From positions 1 through 21,983 of IMG/VR virus record IMGVR_UViG_3300047392_000254: a stretch of 21,983 nucleotides of DNA; one strand, written 5' to 3'. Origin of the DNA: a virus. A program made the position numbers and the translations under genes. The notes below the pieces were generated by a model. That model saw only the letters and a program-made list of their open reading frames with translations, searched no databases and was not told the origin of the DNA. The number at the start of each line of letters is the position of its first letter. The stretch's first letter is position 1. This document shows, in pieces, positions 9,601 to 15,987 of this stretch.

Positions 9601-11689
9601 CAGTTGAAAAAATTGTTTCGTTTGCTCTTTGTTCTGCAGTCTTTGATCCTGTTGGGATAAGGTGAGACATGTCTCTAGAGTATGGCTGACCAACCAATGG
9701 ATTATTTTTATCTACAATTCTTCCTCCGCCTGGAAGCACTGTATTACCAGCAACTGTAGACATGCTATTAGCCGTAGCAACTGTTGAGCTCATTGCATTT
9801 TGCTTTAGCTTTTCAAATGACGCTGCGAGTGTAAGTACGGCATCTGAGAATGTTGCTGCAGCTTTGGTGTCATTATAGAATGATTCTTCAACTGTATTAG
9901 CAGCTGCTGAAGCAGCCATTAACTCAGGAGTTAATAACTTAAATCCTGTACCACCCTTACCAATATTCTTTAACGCAAATATACCCTTGATAATATAACC
10001 AAAGAAGTTTGCAAGCACACCAGTAAGCATAATGATTGGGCCAGCAATTGCTGTAAGCCCTCCAATAAATCCTAGCACTGCTTTAATTGGTGCTGGCAAA
10101 TGCCCAATAAATTTAACTATTCCATCAATTGCATTTAATACAAATGTTCCAACTTTTAAGAATTGCTCTCCAATAGTTACAAGATCTGCTTTTACAGATT
10201 CTAAAGCTCTCTTATATTTACCAGAAGCTGACTCTGTCATGGTCTTTAATTCTCGTGCAGATATATTAGCTAAATCTGTAGTGCTTGCTTTCATCAAGTC
10301 AAGGACCTGAAGTGTTTGGCTTCCTTGCTTTCCTAAATTCTCAAATAGAGCATTCATTCTTGCAAACTGGAACTTACCAAATAGTTGCTCAATTGCTTTT
10401 GCTCTATTTAGTGGATCTAAAGTATCTAATGAATCTTTAAGGGCCATTATAGTGCCAGTTAAATTACCAGCATTTTTTGTAACAATTCCGCCTAAATCAA
10501 TTCCAAGTCCGCTAAACATATCTTTGGCAACTTTAGTTGGGTTGATAATAGATGCTAATGCAGATTTTAGTGCGTTAGCACCTTCAGAAGCGTTAATACC
10601 ACCTTCACGCATTGCTGTTAAATAAAGCGCTAAATCTTTTACGTCTCCGCCTAATGCTTTTACTACTGGACCAGCTTTAGGAATTGCTTCTACTAAATCC
10701 TGCAAGCTTGTTGATGTCTGGTTTTCAACTGCGTTTAAGAAGTCAATTGATTGAGCGAGCTGTTGTGTATTTTGACCAAAGGCTGTTTGAATAGATAGTG
10801 TAGCTTTCATGGCTTCTTGTCTATCAACTTCACCAAGCACCGCAAGTCTGGTTGTTTCTCTAGTGGAATTTAAAAGATCATTACCTTGCTTTCCAGTTGC
10901 AGCAATGTCTGCAGCAAGTGCAATTGTATCATTGACATTAGCGCCAAGTCCAGAGGCAAGTTCTCTTGATAAAGCAGAAACATCTTTTCTTACCTGCAAT
11001 AAATCTGCTGTAGATGTTGCTGTTAGTCCGCCATAAACCTTTGTAAGTCTAGTTAGTTCTTGATCTGCCTGCTGAAATGCTTTTGCCGCTGCCATTCCAA
11101 ATGCTGCAATTGGAACTGTCAAACCAACGGTAAGCTGTCTACCAGCCCACTGAGTATTTTTACCCCAATTGATTAATTGACCAGCGCCATCACTCATGAC
11201 CTTGTTCATGATAGAAAGTTCTTGTCTTAACAGAGCAGATTTATTTTTTGTTCCGTCTAGTCCAGATTGAACCATGACATTGTATTGCATTAAGCCCTGA
11301 GCATTTTTGCCAAGTGGCTGCACTATTGCATTTTCTAAAGCTACTTGCTGCTTAGCTAATTCTTTTACTAATGAGCCAGTCTTTTTTGTATGGTCTTGCC
11401 AGGTCCTAAAATAATCACCAAGCTTCATCCTACCGCTGTCTAAGTTTTGCCCAAACTTAGTTACATCAGATGTTAGAGTTACAAAGTGTCTGGCAAACTG
11501 GCCAGTGGAGCGCATGGTTTCGTCAAACTGACGATTCATGACTCCAACTTGGCTAGTCAGGTTTTTATTTAAACCAATTGTTGTTGCCTGAAGTTTTAAG
11601 AGTTGCGAAGTAACGGACTGTAACTGCGCTGTAAGACTATTAAAATTAGCCGTTGCAGTTATATTCGTTACTATATTTTGTTCTGACAA
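3668..11689 (-). CDS. Tape-measure protein (TP901-type) with embedded ADP-ribosyltransferase domain
   Basis: A very large tail protein (2673 aa) that sets tail length and may enter the host during infection. It starts at a TTG 6 nt after an AAGGAG ribosome site; the chaperone gene stops 4 bp upstream. Residues about 20-130 are helical, followed by a TP901-like core at about 180-420 (GRQLTVGLTVPIAAFGMAAA). A hydrophobic membrane-like stretch lies at about 530-570 and a Gly/Ala-rich glycine-zipper region at about 1805-1905. Long coiled-coil helices run from about 2210 to 2400. Linker motifs typical of tape measures occur near 973 (TAMLTPKETVFGP), 1540 (LVGEKGPELFVP) and 2570 (LVGEKGPELIHL). Between the first two lies an insert of roughly 500 residues containing an R-S-E-type ADP-ribosyltransferase domain (R1413, S1447-S1450, E1496/E1498). 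At about 1.5 angstrom per residue, a fully helical ruler would imply a tail near 400 nm, but the globular insert probably does not count. Confidence 0.95.
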   Translation of the reverse strand: MSEQNIVTNITATANFNSLTAQLQSVTSQLLKLQATTIGLNKNLTSQVGVMNRQFDETMRSTGQFARHFVTLTSDVTKFGQNLDSGRMKLGDYFRTWQDHTKKTGSLVKELAKQQVALENAIVQPLGKNAQGLMQYNVMVQSGLDGTKNKSALLRQELSIMNKVMSDGAGQLINWGKNTQWAGRQLTVGLTVPIAAFGMAAAKAFQQADQELTRLTKVYGGLTATSTADLLQVRKDVSALSRELASGLGANVNDTIALAADIAATGKQGNDLLNSTRETTRLAVLGEVDRQEAMKATLSIQTAFGQNTQQLAQSIDFLNAVENQTSTSLQDLVEAIPKAGPVVKALGGDVKDLALYLTAMREGGINASEGANALKSALASIINPTKVAKDMFSGLGIDLGGIVTKNAGNLTGTIMALKDSLDTLDPLNRAKAIEQLFGKFQFARMNALFENLGKQGSQTLQVLDLMKASTTDLANISARELKTMTESASGKYKRALESVKADLVTIGEQFLKVGTFVLNAIDGIVKFIGHLPAPIKAVLGFIGGLTAIAGPIIMLTGVLANFFGYIIKGIFALKNIGKGGTGFKLLTPELMAASAAANTVEESFYNDTKAAATFSDAVLTLAASFEKLKQNAMSSTVATANSMSTVAGNTVLPGGGRIVDKNNPLVGQPYSRDMSHLIPTGSKTAEQRANETIFSTVPGPKPVNQRISNAPQVYMNNDMPKIPGITSVNGVSTGIVASEAAKWHSMTAAIAMQSKAELATLKTEVAATGTITASLADSYQALLPKMTQITSLAADEAALIVKELEVGKLTVDGARAKIFTLNAKIESMMAQTASAVAATQARSVNLTTVPLTTQPVVSATGKSNMKELFHKTETSKLVDTIARQLGVRTSGAGYSMHTTIPRKYNTGGKVESFGANKTQVSGPASISYDDRLGTVPVGGYVLNQAASLDPRNAALVAAAPSTYKNSGGEITAMLTPKETVFGPGIQDNPALFDAVHAANNGTPLPHHAAGGSIKLSRSSYGGRPSAQQILQMFSGSWSKAASRRTALIRGNRLPRHYYSTATGADANARRMDLITSHNSGWKINKPDGSKYTLKELEALPAADVNAIWKGVDRSHFAPAIARNENGQYVSPGLLGPQPRYGAGGNLSLNSGGDPRTILKSLNGSPIHPFSTMKSAAGLLGYPKADVDRIFNDAWSQVQQGLRNRTKPFGVKTDTFEEFVGKILSTNLRKLKVPNTAANFYDEMSQVGTLRGSGIRGSGSSVIATDSGISFFNMGGAIGGLINRSKKNYGQLPSWIIRNEKIKNLGNTDPAHGVLQIGKFQPAMHVRNQYVAPKIRYRGSYYPYSNDRGPNAGKISYIPKREGAITAFETGTLETRAKTALYNYMQGDYSAINDPAVQTYLSTLRTKFSGTLHRGVRNINSLPASISTLIQQGKWEDLVGKEFIMRRSSWSKNPDTAEGFGQLQMVASVKNRNAVPASEIFPDLTFHSAQGPVPVNESEVYMGGKFRIVAASKNKLKLQAVVDAAREHGGPVNAGRPYLVGEKGPELFVPKNSGGIIPSYEIGGLISRAKRAYGVSGNPAKAAAAAAAKAARAAAFTPADITQPQYVDGPLSVGRSTIVGNGGVRTNVYSAQGSLPYAPGLTIGHATLNKTEALLKSAGQQIGMSIYALGTSIKDDADKVKSELLKSKEALKYSGQQMVTGSKMVAQDIKSGVNYLGTESKKVGTVLMNTGKIAAGKVKDFGSYIKGWGASPAAVKPGAFGEATLAQNFGANARYTTSNMLHPVQYLRNRNILPAITRQDENGFTFGKGAVGSTIGTVGGMAVGTALGAKLGGQNGAMMGSIAGSMAGPQVAASLGKAIATRAAASAAASGMATAGFGATAAAAAGLVAPLAAVTLAGIAGYKMWKHYKEGQTLNISTFGMTAEAAKKAGVRFTDFGSKMKDAIQDARDLQAANKLTYESMKDGGTPFKMTIAEYKKLKVEVKETFGEQIKALNRQPSTKVPDAVRRIKEQLIAAGMSADEATKKVYTMLRLSNKKDQSITATMGNSKFKAITDSQTAAVSAVSSFGQSTKNEGSKERAASLNTALMATETGINDLIAKRERLVAKDTTGKVKSLSYTEAEKMMLDRLNNSKEAGTKITQETVDELAKTNPQVKKIINGTDTLISVWQKIRLEALGYKGDLSKLDAETTKTVAAIFSSVSASVQATNRTGMLKEQYANLDKLKGQIASYTKAIKGQTVAQQISDRDRLAALNKQIEANNKLAEARKKALAASQADADLGRQIEKTRLEMQNASATGDTAKAQSLRIDLESLTSQQQTDAQMRAIDKANEAANAPLKAAVEAMSNKQQKLSDSAALASESLDKIKAKYDTQQAAIDKVNNSMTALYANAKIAGVSVEEYATKNKEAAAGLVAAYEAATGKKMDRYTTDKNGKKVPISPQQNAIKILSDSKAGTGVDEAAANSIKGGATLQDIVNAVNKQNGKPTSTSNSTVFGKDVLTGKGKDVYSAYKNVLSQGQSKKIITETGFNGELFQWNNKTYASDTATGLIYSYDQATGKVGTKAIKKAATGVMGGKGMFLVGEKGPELIHLKDRANIMPNDVMNTLAAASPRYNFNKAQYSLKDGGVSGSSYVVNQTIYASEGMDVEALSNMIVKKAEVVIGQKAKVNVKMVGQGKSI
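7145..7612 (-). other. Predicted ADP-ribosyltransferase domain inside the tape-measure protein
   Basis: Encodes about residues 1360-1515 of the tape measure. Three motifs occur in the order seen in R-S-E-type ADP-ribosyltransferases (the VIP2, iota-toxin and C3-like families). The helix ALYNYMQGDYSAIN (1379-1392) precedes strand LHRGVR with R1413. GKEFIMRRSSWSKNPDTAEGF carries SSWS (1447-1450) at the STS position and the following Ala-x-x-Phe helix. FHSAQGPVPVNESEVYMGG carries E1496 and E1498 in ExE form, and KFRIV follows. The gaps (about 35 from R to S, 46 from S to E) are reasonable for the fold. ExE suggests arginine-type modification. The motifs are direct observation; the fold assignment is inference from family knowledge. 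The target is unknown. Confidence 0.72.
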
Positions 11690-11692
11690 CTC

Positions 11693-12351
11693 TTACTCCT
11701 TTTTGTATCCGAGTCCAGCTCCGATACCAAATCCTGCTTCTGAAGCAAACTGACCTTGTAATGAAACAACATCAGACGGATCTGTAGTTATTCCAAGAGC
11801 TCTTCTTCTTACATCTTCAAAGCTCTTGCTTTCTTCTTGTACTCCACCCTCAAGTTCTACTCCTTGAATGGAGGCCAGAAATTTTCTTTTTTCTGTTTCA
11901 GTCTTTTGCATTGCTGAGAAGGTTTGAATCAACTCTGGCATTGAAAGACTATCTTCAAGCTCTTCGTAATTCTTATAGTTTCCTATTAGAAATACTTCTC
12001 CTTCTAGTGCAGCTAGATCTAGTTCTGACCAGCTAGAACCGCTGCCGCTAGCAAATTTGGATCATCCATCTTAATTCCGCCACAAACCTCAAGAATTCGG
12101 TTAATTGTTGGAACATCGAGTACGTCCTCAAATGCATCTCTATCTGCTACCAAATCTGGAAGCTGCTTTTCAAGTGCTACTGCACAAGCATCAATAAGGA
12201 TAGTTAGGGTTTCATCTTCTGTAGTAACTTCTGCTGTCTTTGCAATAGCTGCCATAAACTTGCGAAGCTCTTTAATTGTTAAAGGCTTAAGCTTTACGTT
12301 TGCGCCATTCTGTAGTTGAATCTCTTCTACATCATATACTGTTGTTGCCAA
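11693..12351 (-). CDS. Tail-assembly chaperone GT fusion made by -1 frameshift
   Basis: The 110-aa G frame and the downstream T frame are in the -1 relation. The T frame is open from inside the end of G to its stop at 11693, and its ATG at 11941 is only internal. Slippage on A AAT TTG (12052-12058) joins G residues 1-100 (ending DDPNL) to 119 T-frame residues (starting ASGSGSSWSELD), giving a 219-aa fusion. The T part includes NYKNYEELEDSLS and ends in GFGIGAGLGYKKE. In lambda-like tails, G and GT bind the tape measure and recruit tube subunits; they are not in the virion. The position between the MTP and the tape measure is the standard one. No ribosome site was found that would favour independent T translation. 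Confidence 0.85.
11696..11701 (-). promoter_or_regulatory. Ribosome binding site deciding the TTG start of the tape measure
   Basis: AAGGAG (inside the last codons of the T frame) stands six nt before TTG at 11689. The upstream stop lies between them, so the chaperone and tape measure are probably coupled. Confidence 0.8.
12009..12058 (-). promoter_or_regulatory. -1 ribosomal frameshift signal of the tail chaperone
   Basis: On the minus strand the G-frame codons CCA AAT TTG contain the X XXY YYZ heptamer AAATTTG (12052-12058). Six nt later a possible stimulatory structure begins: GCAGC (12041-12045) can pair with GCTGC (12009-12013). An inner stem GTTCT/AGAAC (12035-12039 with 12022-12026) lies within it. 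After slippage the -1 frame is fully open through to the T part. The heptamer and frames are directly seen; the RNA fold is judged by eye. Confidence 0.8.
12019..12351 (-). CDS. Tail-assembly chaperone G
   Basis: A 110-aa helical acidic protein made without frameshifting. The start is TTG at 12351, six nt after a strong AGGAGG (12358-12363); no ATG or GTG fits better in this frame. The N-terminal strand-turn (VEEIQLQNGANVKLKPLTIKE) followed by helices is typical of phage chaperones that coat the tape measure during tail assembly. It is the first gene after the terminator-promoter unit that follows the MTP, so its level may be uncoupled from that of the MTP. The slippery codons lie 10 residues before its stop. 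Confidence 0.85.
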   Translation of the reverse strand: MATTVYDVEEIQLQNGANVKLKPLTIKELRKFMAAIAKTAEVTTEDETLTILIDACAVALEKQLPDLVADRDAFEDVLDVPTINRILEVCGGIKMDDPNLLAAAVLAGQN

Positions 12352-12357
12352 TTTAAT

Positions 12358-12363
12358 CCTCCT
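12358..12363 (-). promoter_or_regulatory. Ribosome binding site AGGAGG deciding the TTG start of G
   Basis: AGGAGG followed by the six bases ATTAAA and then TTG. The excellent match and spacing justify a TTG start at 12351 despite the lack of ATG. Confidence 0.85.
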
Positions 12364-12380
12364 AGGATATTCTCTTAATT

Positions 12381-12409
12381 ATTGTATCATATCACAAATA
12401 CCAATACAA
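12381..12409 (-). promoter_or_regulatory. Extended -10 promoter driving the tail-assembly genes
   Basis: On the minus strand: -35-like TTGTAT (12404-12409), a 17-nt spacer ending in TGA, then TACAAT (12381-12386), a TGn-type extended -10. It lies just downstream of the MTP terminator and 30 bp upstream of the G start. Start would be near 12374, giving a short leader with AGGAGG. Confidence 0.65.
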
Positions 12410-12416
12410 TAGAAAA

Positions 12417-12438
12417 CCCCCCTAATTTCTTAGGGGGG
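12417..12438 (-). terminator. Rho-independent terminator after the major tail protein
   Basis: A perfect 9-bp stem CCCCCCTAA/TTAGGGGGG closes a GAAA (GNRA-type) tetraloop on the minus-strand RNA and is followed by UUUUCU. It lies 25 bp after the MTP stop. The U run exists only on the minus-strand side in this orientation. Strong by eye. Confidence 0.9.
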
Positions 12439-12462
12439 AATTCATTAATTAATAAATATTAA

Positions 12463-13149
12463 TTAGATAGCAAGGACACGGTCTACGATAAATCCGTATT
12501 CCTGTCCTGCGTTTGCTGAATCACCTGATGGAAGCAAACGGAATGTAACTGGGAATGTTGATGCTGCGTTACGAGCCAAAGAGAACTGTGACTGCTGTAC
12601 AGAAAGAACACGACGTGCATAGTATACACGCTCAGTTGCTGTTGCTTCAGATGTTGGTGCCTGGCCTACTGCAATAAGCTGACGCTCTGTTGGAGCTTCG
12701 CCAAGTGCACCACCAGCAAGACCGAGCTTATCGGTTGCTGTAAGGCCTGTGCCTGCTGAAGAAAGTGTTGTTGAACGCTGACCGAATACAGCAAGAACGT
12801 TCTCAAGAGTTCCTTCTGCCATTTCTGTTGCGATCATAACTTCCATTGACTCCTTGAAAAGCTTTGCTGTATCAAGAAGCTGATCTACTGTTACTGAACC
12901 GTATGATGGGTTGTATGTAACCTGAAGACCGTTGTTTGTGTAACCTACGTTACGGTATCCGAACTCTCCAGCTGTCTGGTCGATGTCGTTAAGTGTATTT
13001 GTAAAAGATACTCCAGACTCATAAGCGTAATCGCCTTGACCTGGCTCTGCGTTAGCTACGTATCCTGATGTTGTTACGTCAATGTTTGAAATAAACAATG
13101 GTGACGCACCAACGAGAATATTTTTAGCATTACCTACGTTTTGTGCCAT
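12463..13149 (-). CDS. Major tail (tube) protein
   Basis: A 228-aa soluble beta-rich protein just before the chaperone genes, the conserved place of the tail-tube subunit. The N-terminus NAKNILVGASPLFISN and the later FTNTLNDIDQ and VTYNPSYGSVTVDQ are typical of siphovirus tube proteins. The final strand, VTFRLLPSGDSANAGQEYGF, fits tube packing. The start ATG has GGAGG nine nt upstream (13159-13163). Arginine codons are almost all CGT, unlike the AGA-rich tape measure, consistent with very high expression. It is followed by a strong terminator, so much of the transcript may end here. There is no appended Ig domain, so this is a plain tube subunit. Confidence 0.9.
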   Translation of the reverse strand: MAQNVGNAKNILVGASPLFISNIDVTTSGYVANAEPGQGDYAYESGVSFTNTLNDIDQTAGEFGYRNVGYTNNGLQVTYNPSYGSVTVDQLLDTAKLFKESMEVMIATEMAEGTLENVLAVFGQRSTTLSSAGTGLTATDKLGLAGGALGEAPTERQLIAVGQAPTSEATATERVYYARRVLSVQQSQFSLARNAASTFPVTFRLLPSGDSANAGQEYGFIVDRVLAI

Positions 13150-13172
13150 GTTGTAAAACCTCCGTTAAATAA

Positions 13173-13187
13173 ATATATATATATATT
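13173..13187. repeat. Short AT dinucleotide repeat
   Basis: Seven AT units just upstream of the MTP ribosome site. It may form the melting region of a promoter; it has no coding role. Confidence 0.8.
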
Positions 13188-13204
13188 GACTTACTATAAA
13201 TCAA
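13176..13204 (-). promoter_or_regulatory. Possible promoter upstream of the major tail protein
   Basis: In the 114-bp gap before the MTP, the minus strand has TTGATT (13199-13204), a 17-nt spacer and TATATA (13176-13181) within an AT repeat, with the ribosome site about 13 nt downstream. An alternative TTGCCT-17-TAAACT lies further upstream in the same gap. Neither is strong, but the gap is the largest in the window and precedes an abundant protein. Confidence 0.35.
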
Positions 13205-13263
13205 GCTGGCTAGGCTCATTTCCTCTTGGTATAAGTTTATCTTACAATCAACTAAAAGGCAAA

Positions 13264-13770
13264 CTAATCAAATCGGCCATTTTGGCCTACTGTCCTTGAA
13301 TACTTGACCTCAAGGATGACATCCGCAGATAAGAATCCAGCTAATTCTTGAGATGGCTCAGTAGGGGACATTTCCAGTATAAGGGTGTTATGGAAGATAA
13401 TTTTATCAGTAGATTTTGATCTATTTAGATCTCTAGCCGAATCGTCCATTCTTCTAAATACATCTATCATCATGTTTCTAATTGCATTAATTTCAGAATA
13501 ATCTGTTGAGTATATTGTAAATGAAAGCTTCTCACAGCATATCATCCAGTTCTCTTCATATGTTGCGCCTATCTTGTCATAGACTATATGGGTTTTGCCG
13601 CTTAAAAATTGATTGAGTTCTGGGGATTGCTGCACTGGGATAATTGGGATAAATGATTCTTGCAAATTATCTGCATAATAAGATTCTGGGTCTATAATGC
13701 TATTAGATACAAGTTCTTCCCATAGGTGTCTTCTTATCTCATACATTGCGTCTATGCTATAGTTTGTCAT
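13264..13770 (-). CDS. Tail-completion / tail-terminator protein
   Basis: A 168-aa protein with helices flanking a beta-sheet core: MYEIRRHLWEELVSN, then EENWMICCEKLSFTIYSTD, INAIRNMMIDVFRRMDDSA and FLSADVILEVKYSR. This matches the gpU/SPP1 gp17-type completion protein, which caps the tube and joins it to the neck. The place between the neck protein and the MTP is the usual one. The ATG overlaps the upstream stop as TAATG. There are no membrane segments. Family assignment comes from fold pattern and gene order, not a unique motif. Confidence 0.75.
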   Translation of the reverse strand: MTNYSIDAMYEIRRHLWEELVSNSIIDPESYYADNLQESFIPIIPVQQSPELNQFLSGKTHIVYDKIGATYEENWMICCEKLSFTIYSTDYSEINAIRNMMIDVFRRMDDSARDLNRSKSTDKIIFHNTLILEMSPTEPSQELAGFLSADVILEVKYSRTVGQNGRFD

Positions 13771-14564
13771 TATGCTACCCCTCCAAATTGTTCTGTTAAT
13801 GCCGCATCTGCCTGTAATCTAATTGTACCTGGAGTAAAAGAATAACGCACCTTGGATATATAAGAAGGCACCCTCATAGCTTTTTCAAATTTGGCTCCAA
13901 ATATATTTTGAAACCCAGAAGCTTTTATAGAATTAGATACCAATGGTCCGCTAAAATATCTGCTATAGGCAAGATCAAATTGATTTGTTGATGCTCTGCC
14001 TCCAGGACTTTTTACAGTGACTGATTGCCCTTTAGGCATAAACACCATATTACCATCTATTTCAAAAACTAATCTTTCTGATGACTTTGGTCTTATTATT
14101 ATTGGCATTCCTTTTTCCATAACAGAGGCTTTTTTAGCAAATACGTACCTGCTTCTCTGGCTTCTATTTTTTGTAGGTACAGAAGTTTTTGATAGCTTAA
14201 ATTCGTAATTTAATTTAAAAGATAAACCAGTTGAATCTAGCTTATTTATTTTAAAAAGCCTACCTGATGCTTGGCCTACTTTATTCCATTCATATACATG
14301 GTGTAATGATTTTGGCTTTAAGCGTGCTTGAGAATCTATAAAAAAACCAAAGTCTTTATCGATTTGATCAAATATTGTAGTTTTAAAAAGTTTTTGAAAA
14401 GCTTTATTGGATGTCATCTTAGCTGCGACATTTGCTTGATAATATAAGAAAGCAGATATCTGTGCAACGTTACTATCTTTCAGTGTGCCAGACATAGACG
14501 AGCCAGCCATTAATCTTTCTAGTCCAGACGCCGCTTGCAATAATGCTACTTCACTATTCTCCAA
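13770..14564 (-). CDS. Neck / tail-completion protein (HK97 gp10-like)
   Basis: A 264-aa protein with a helical N-terminus and then a beta region. The phrase SLHHVYEWNKVGQASGRLFKI is typical of phage neck proteins that bind below the head connector. RGVs are absent, and the basic segment VPTKNRSQRSRYVFAKK is followed by GMPIIIRPKSSERLVFEIDG. The start is a TTG inside the last codons of the head-closure gene, with GGAG 11 nt upstream; a later ATG at residue 14 would also be possible. Its stop forms TAATG with the completion gene. It is longer than most gp10-type proteins, so extra head or tail contacts are possible. Confidence 0.7.
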   Translation of the reverse strand: MENSEVALLQAASGLERLMAGSSMSGTLKDSNVAQISAFLYYQANVAAKMTSNKAFQKLFKTTIFDQIDKDFGFFIDSQARLKPKSLHHVYEWNKVGQASGRLFKINKLDSTGLSFKLNYEFKLSKTSVPTKNRSQRSRYVFAKKASVMEKGMPIIIRPKSSERLVFEIDGNMVFMPKGQSVTVKSPGGRASTNQFDLAYSRYFSGPLVSNSIKASGFQNIFGAKFEKAMRVPSYISKVRYSFTPGTIRLQADAALTEQFGGVA

Positions 14565-14979
14565 TTATCTGATTCTCCGACCTCTTGGCAATTGAGTTAT
14601 AGCCAATGATTACTCCAAACGGATCTACAATTGGCGTTACACCAATTATTTCAAATACTGTAGGTGTGTCTGAAGGATAGTCTAGTTCTGTCCATATGGC
14701 ATTACCTTTTCTATCACGAATATTTGTAACTTTATGTCTTATATTTAATTTACCAGAAGTTCTAATTTGAACAGTATTTTCATTTTGATACCTTGCGCCA
14801 ATAACTTGTTTATCGCTACTTCTGCTTGCACTTGAATTACTGATAACGCCTTTAGCACTACAAGGTACAGTCTGTGAATAATTCCACTGCTTTTTTATTG
14901 CACCAGTATTTGGATCTTGTGTGTCTGATTGCACATAAACATCTAAATATAATTGCAGTACTGAATCTACTATATTCAT
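14554..14979 (-). CDS. Head-closure (stopper) protein
   Basis: A 141-aa beta-rich protein just after the adaptor. It has VYVQSDTQDPNTGAIKKQW near the start, PCSAKGVISN, and then the strand pair VFEIIGVTPIVDPFGVIIGY. This pattern (N-terminal strand, basic loop, C-terminal barrel) is that of SPP1 gp16/HK97-type closure proteins, which seal the portal channel after packaging. The ATG follows the adaptor stop by one base, so coupling is likely. It overlaps the next gene by 11 bp. No unusual parts. Confidence 0.7.
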   Translation of the reverse strand: MNIVDSVLQLYLDVYVQSDTQDPNTGAIKKQWNYSQTVPCSAKGVISNSSASRSSDKQVIGARYQNENTVQIRTSGKLNIRHKVTNIRDRKGNAIWTELDYPSDTPTVFEIIGVTPIVDPFGVIIGYNSIAKRSENQIIGE

Positions 14980-14980
14980 C

Positions 14981-15970
14981 TTAGAAAGCCAGCATACCAG
15001 TAATCACATATGGAGATAACAATTGATCTGCATATAGATTTCCAGTTCCTCTGTGTGCATCTTCCATAAAATCAAACTTCCAGTCAAATGTGCTGACGCC
15101 TTTAACGTATTTATTTCTCCAAGCAGTATCTTTTTCAAAGAACTGACCGATTAATATAATGCATGCTTCTTCAACATTATCTGGAACAGATGACCATCCA
15201 AAACGACCTTGTACGGAGTATCTATAGTCTTTCTTAAATGCGCCAGATGAACCTCTATCATTAATAGACGGAGGCACTAAACCATTTGATGTATATACAA
15301 CATTATCTGCCATATCTTGTCTATTAACTCTAATTCCAAAACCTGACTCTGAAACAAATGGGTCGTAAATCCAGTTTTTAACATTATTAATCTTATCAAT
15401 TAAAAGAACGTCATTTTCATAAACTTCATGGATTTCATTTAATTTAAATGGTAGTGGAAGTATATCTGATGCACTTCCATAAACAATTTGTCTATCATCA
15501 TACAAATAAAAGAATTGAGCTGTATAAATCTCAATTAATTTTCTGGCATATTTTTCAGCCATCTGTAGTTCATGATAAGTTTTATATTCTGGATCTCCTG
15601 GATCTGTGCCAAAATTGAGATCTTCCATTACATCAGACAGGTTAGCATATGGTGTAACTACATCTGTAAAATAAGAGTGAGATGCTTCATTCCCATCTAC
15701 AGAGTAGTTCCACTCAATTCTAAATTTTCTATTTCGTCTACAATACTCAAAGGGGATGACAATTTGATATGTCCCTCTATCTATATCAATCTTCGTAGCA
15801 GTTAATTCCAACACTGGTTCGTTTGGACTAACTGTAGGATTGATAGTATTGTCCTCAGATATGTCATAGATTGTTGCTGTTACAATATCGTTATCCGCAT
15901 CAACGATTTCACCACCCCAAAATATTTTGGTTTTAATTGGTGATGTATGATCCTTATAAATCTCTGCCAT
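14981..15970 (-). CDS. Head-tail adaptor with extra N-terminal Ig-like domain
   Basis: A 329-aa protein whose C-terminal two thirds look like a head-tail connector (HK97 gp6/SPP1 gp15 type). A helix YHELQMAEKYARKLIEIYTA (about 129-148) leads to the beta insert LPLPFKLNEIHEVYENDVLL. Then come YSVQGRFGWSSVPDNVEEA and CIILIGQFFEKDTAWRN, the usual helix pair. The first 105 residues are instead beta-rich (TKIFWGGEIVDADND, VLELTATKIDIDRGTYQIVI, KFRIEWNYSVDGNEASHSYF), like the BppU/Ig domains found on tail fibres. Adaptors are normally 100-200 aa, so the N-terminal domain is an addition that would decorate the neck. A weak AGGA precedes the ATG. Confidence 0.75.
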   Translation of the reverse strand: MAEIYKDHTSPIKTKIFWGGEIVDADNDIVTATIYDISEDNTINPTVSPNEPVLELTATKIDIDRGTYQIVIPFEYCRRNRKFRIEWNYSVDGNEASHSYFTDVVTPYANLSDVMEDLNFGTDPGDPEYKTYHELQMAEKYARKLIEIYTAQFFYLYDDRQIVYGSASDILPLPFKLNEIHEVYENDVLLIDKINNVKNWIYDPFVSESGFGIRVNRQDMADNVVYTSNGLVPPSINDRGSSGAFKKDYRYSVQGRFGWSSVPDNVEEACIILIGQFFEKDTAWRNKYVKGVSTFDWKFDFMEDAHRGTGNLYADQLLSPYVITGMLAF

Positions 15971-15987
15971 ATCCTATATGGTTACTT

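Noticed and set aside
11693-11941. Stand-alone 82-aa gene starting at the ATG at 11941
   Set aside because: The frame is open well above that ATG to the frameshift site; no ribosome site was found, so it is the T part of the fusion.
13200-13225. Operator-like palindrome around AGCTGGCTAGGCT
   Set aside because: The match between arms is poor and short; likely chance.
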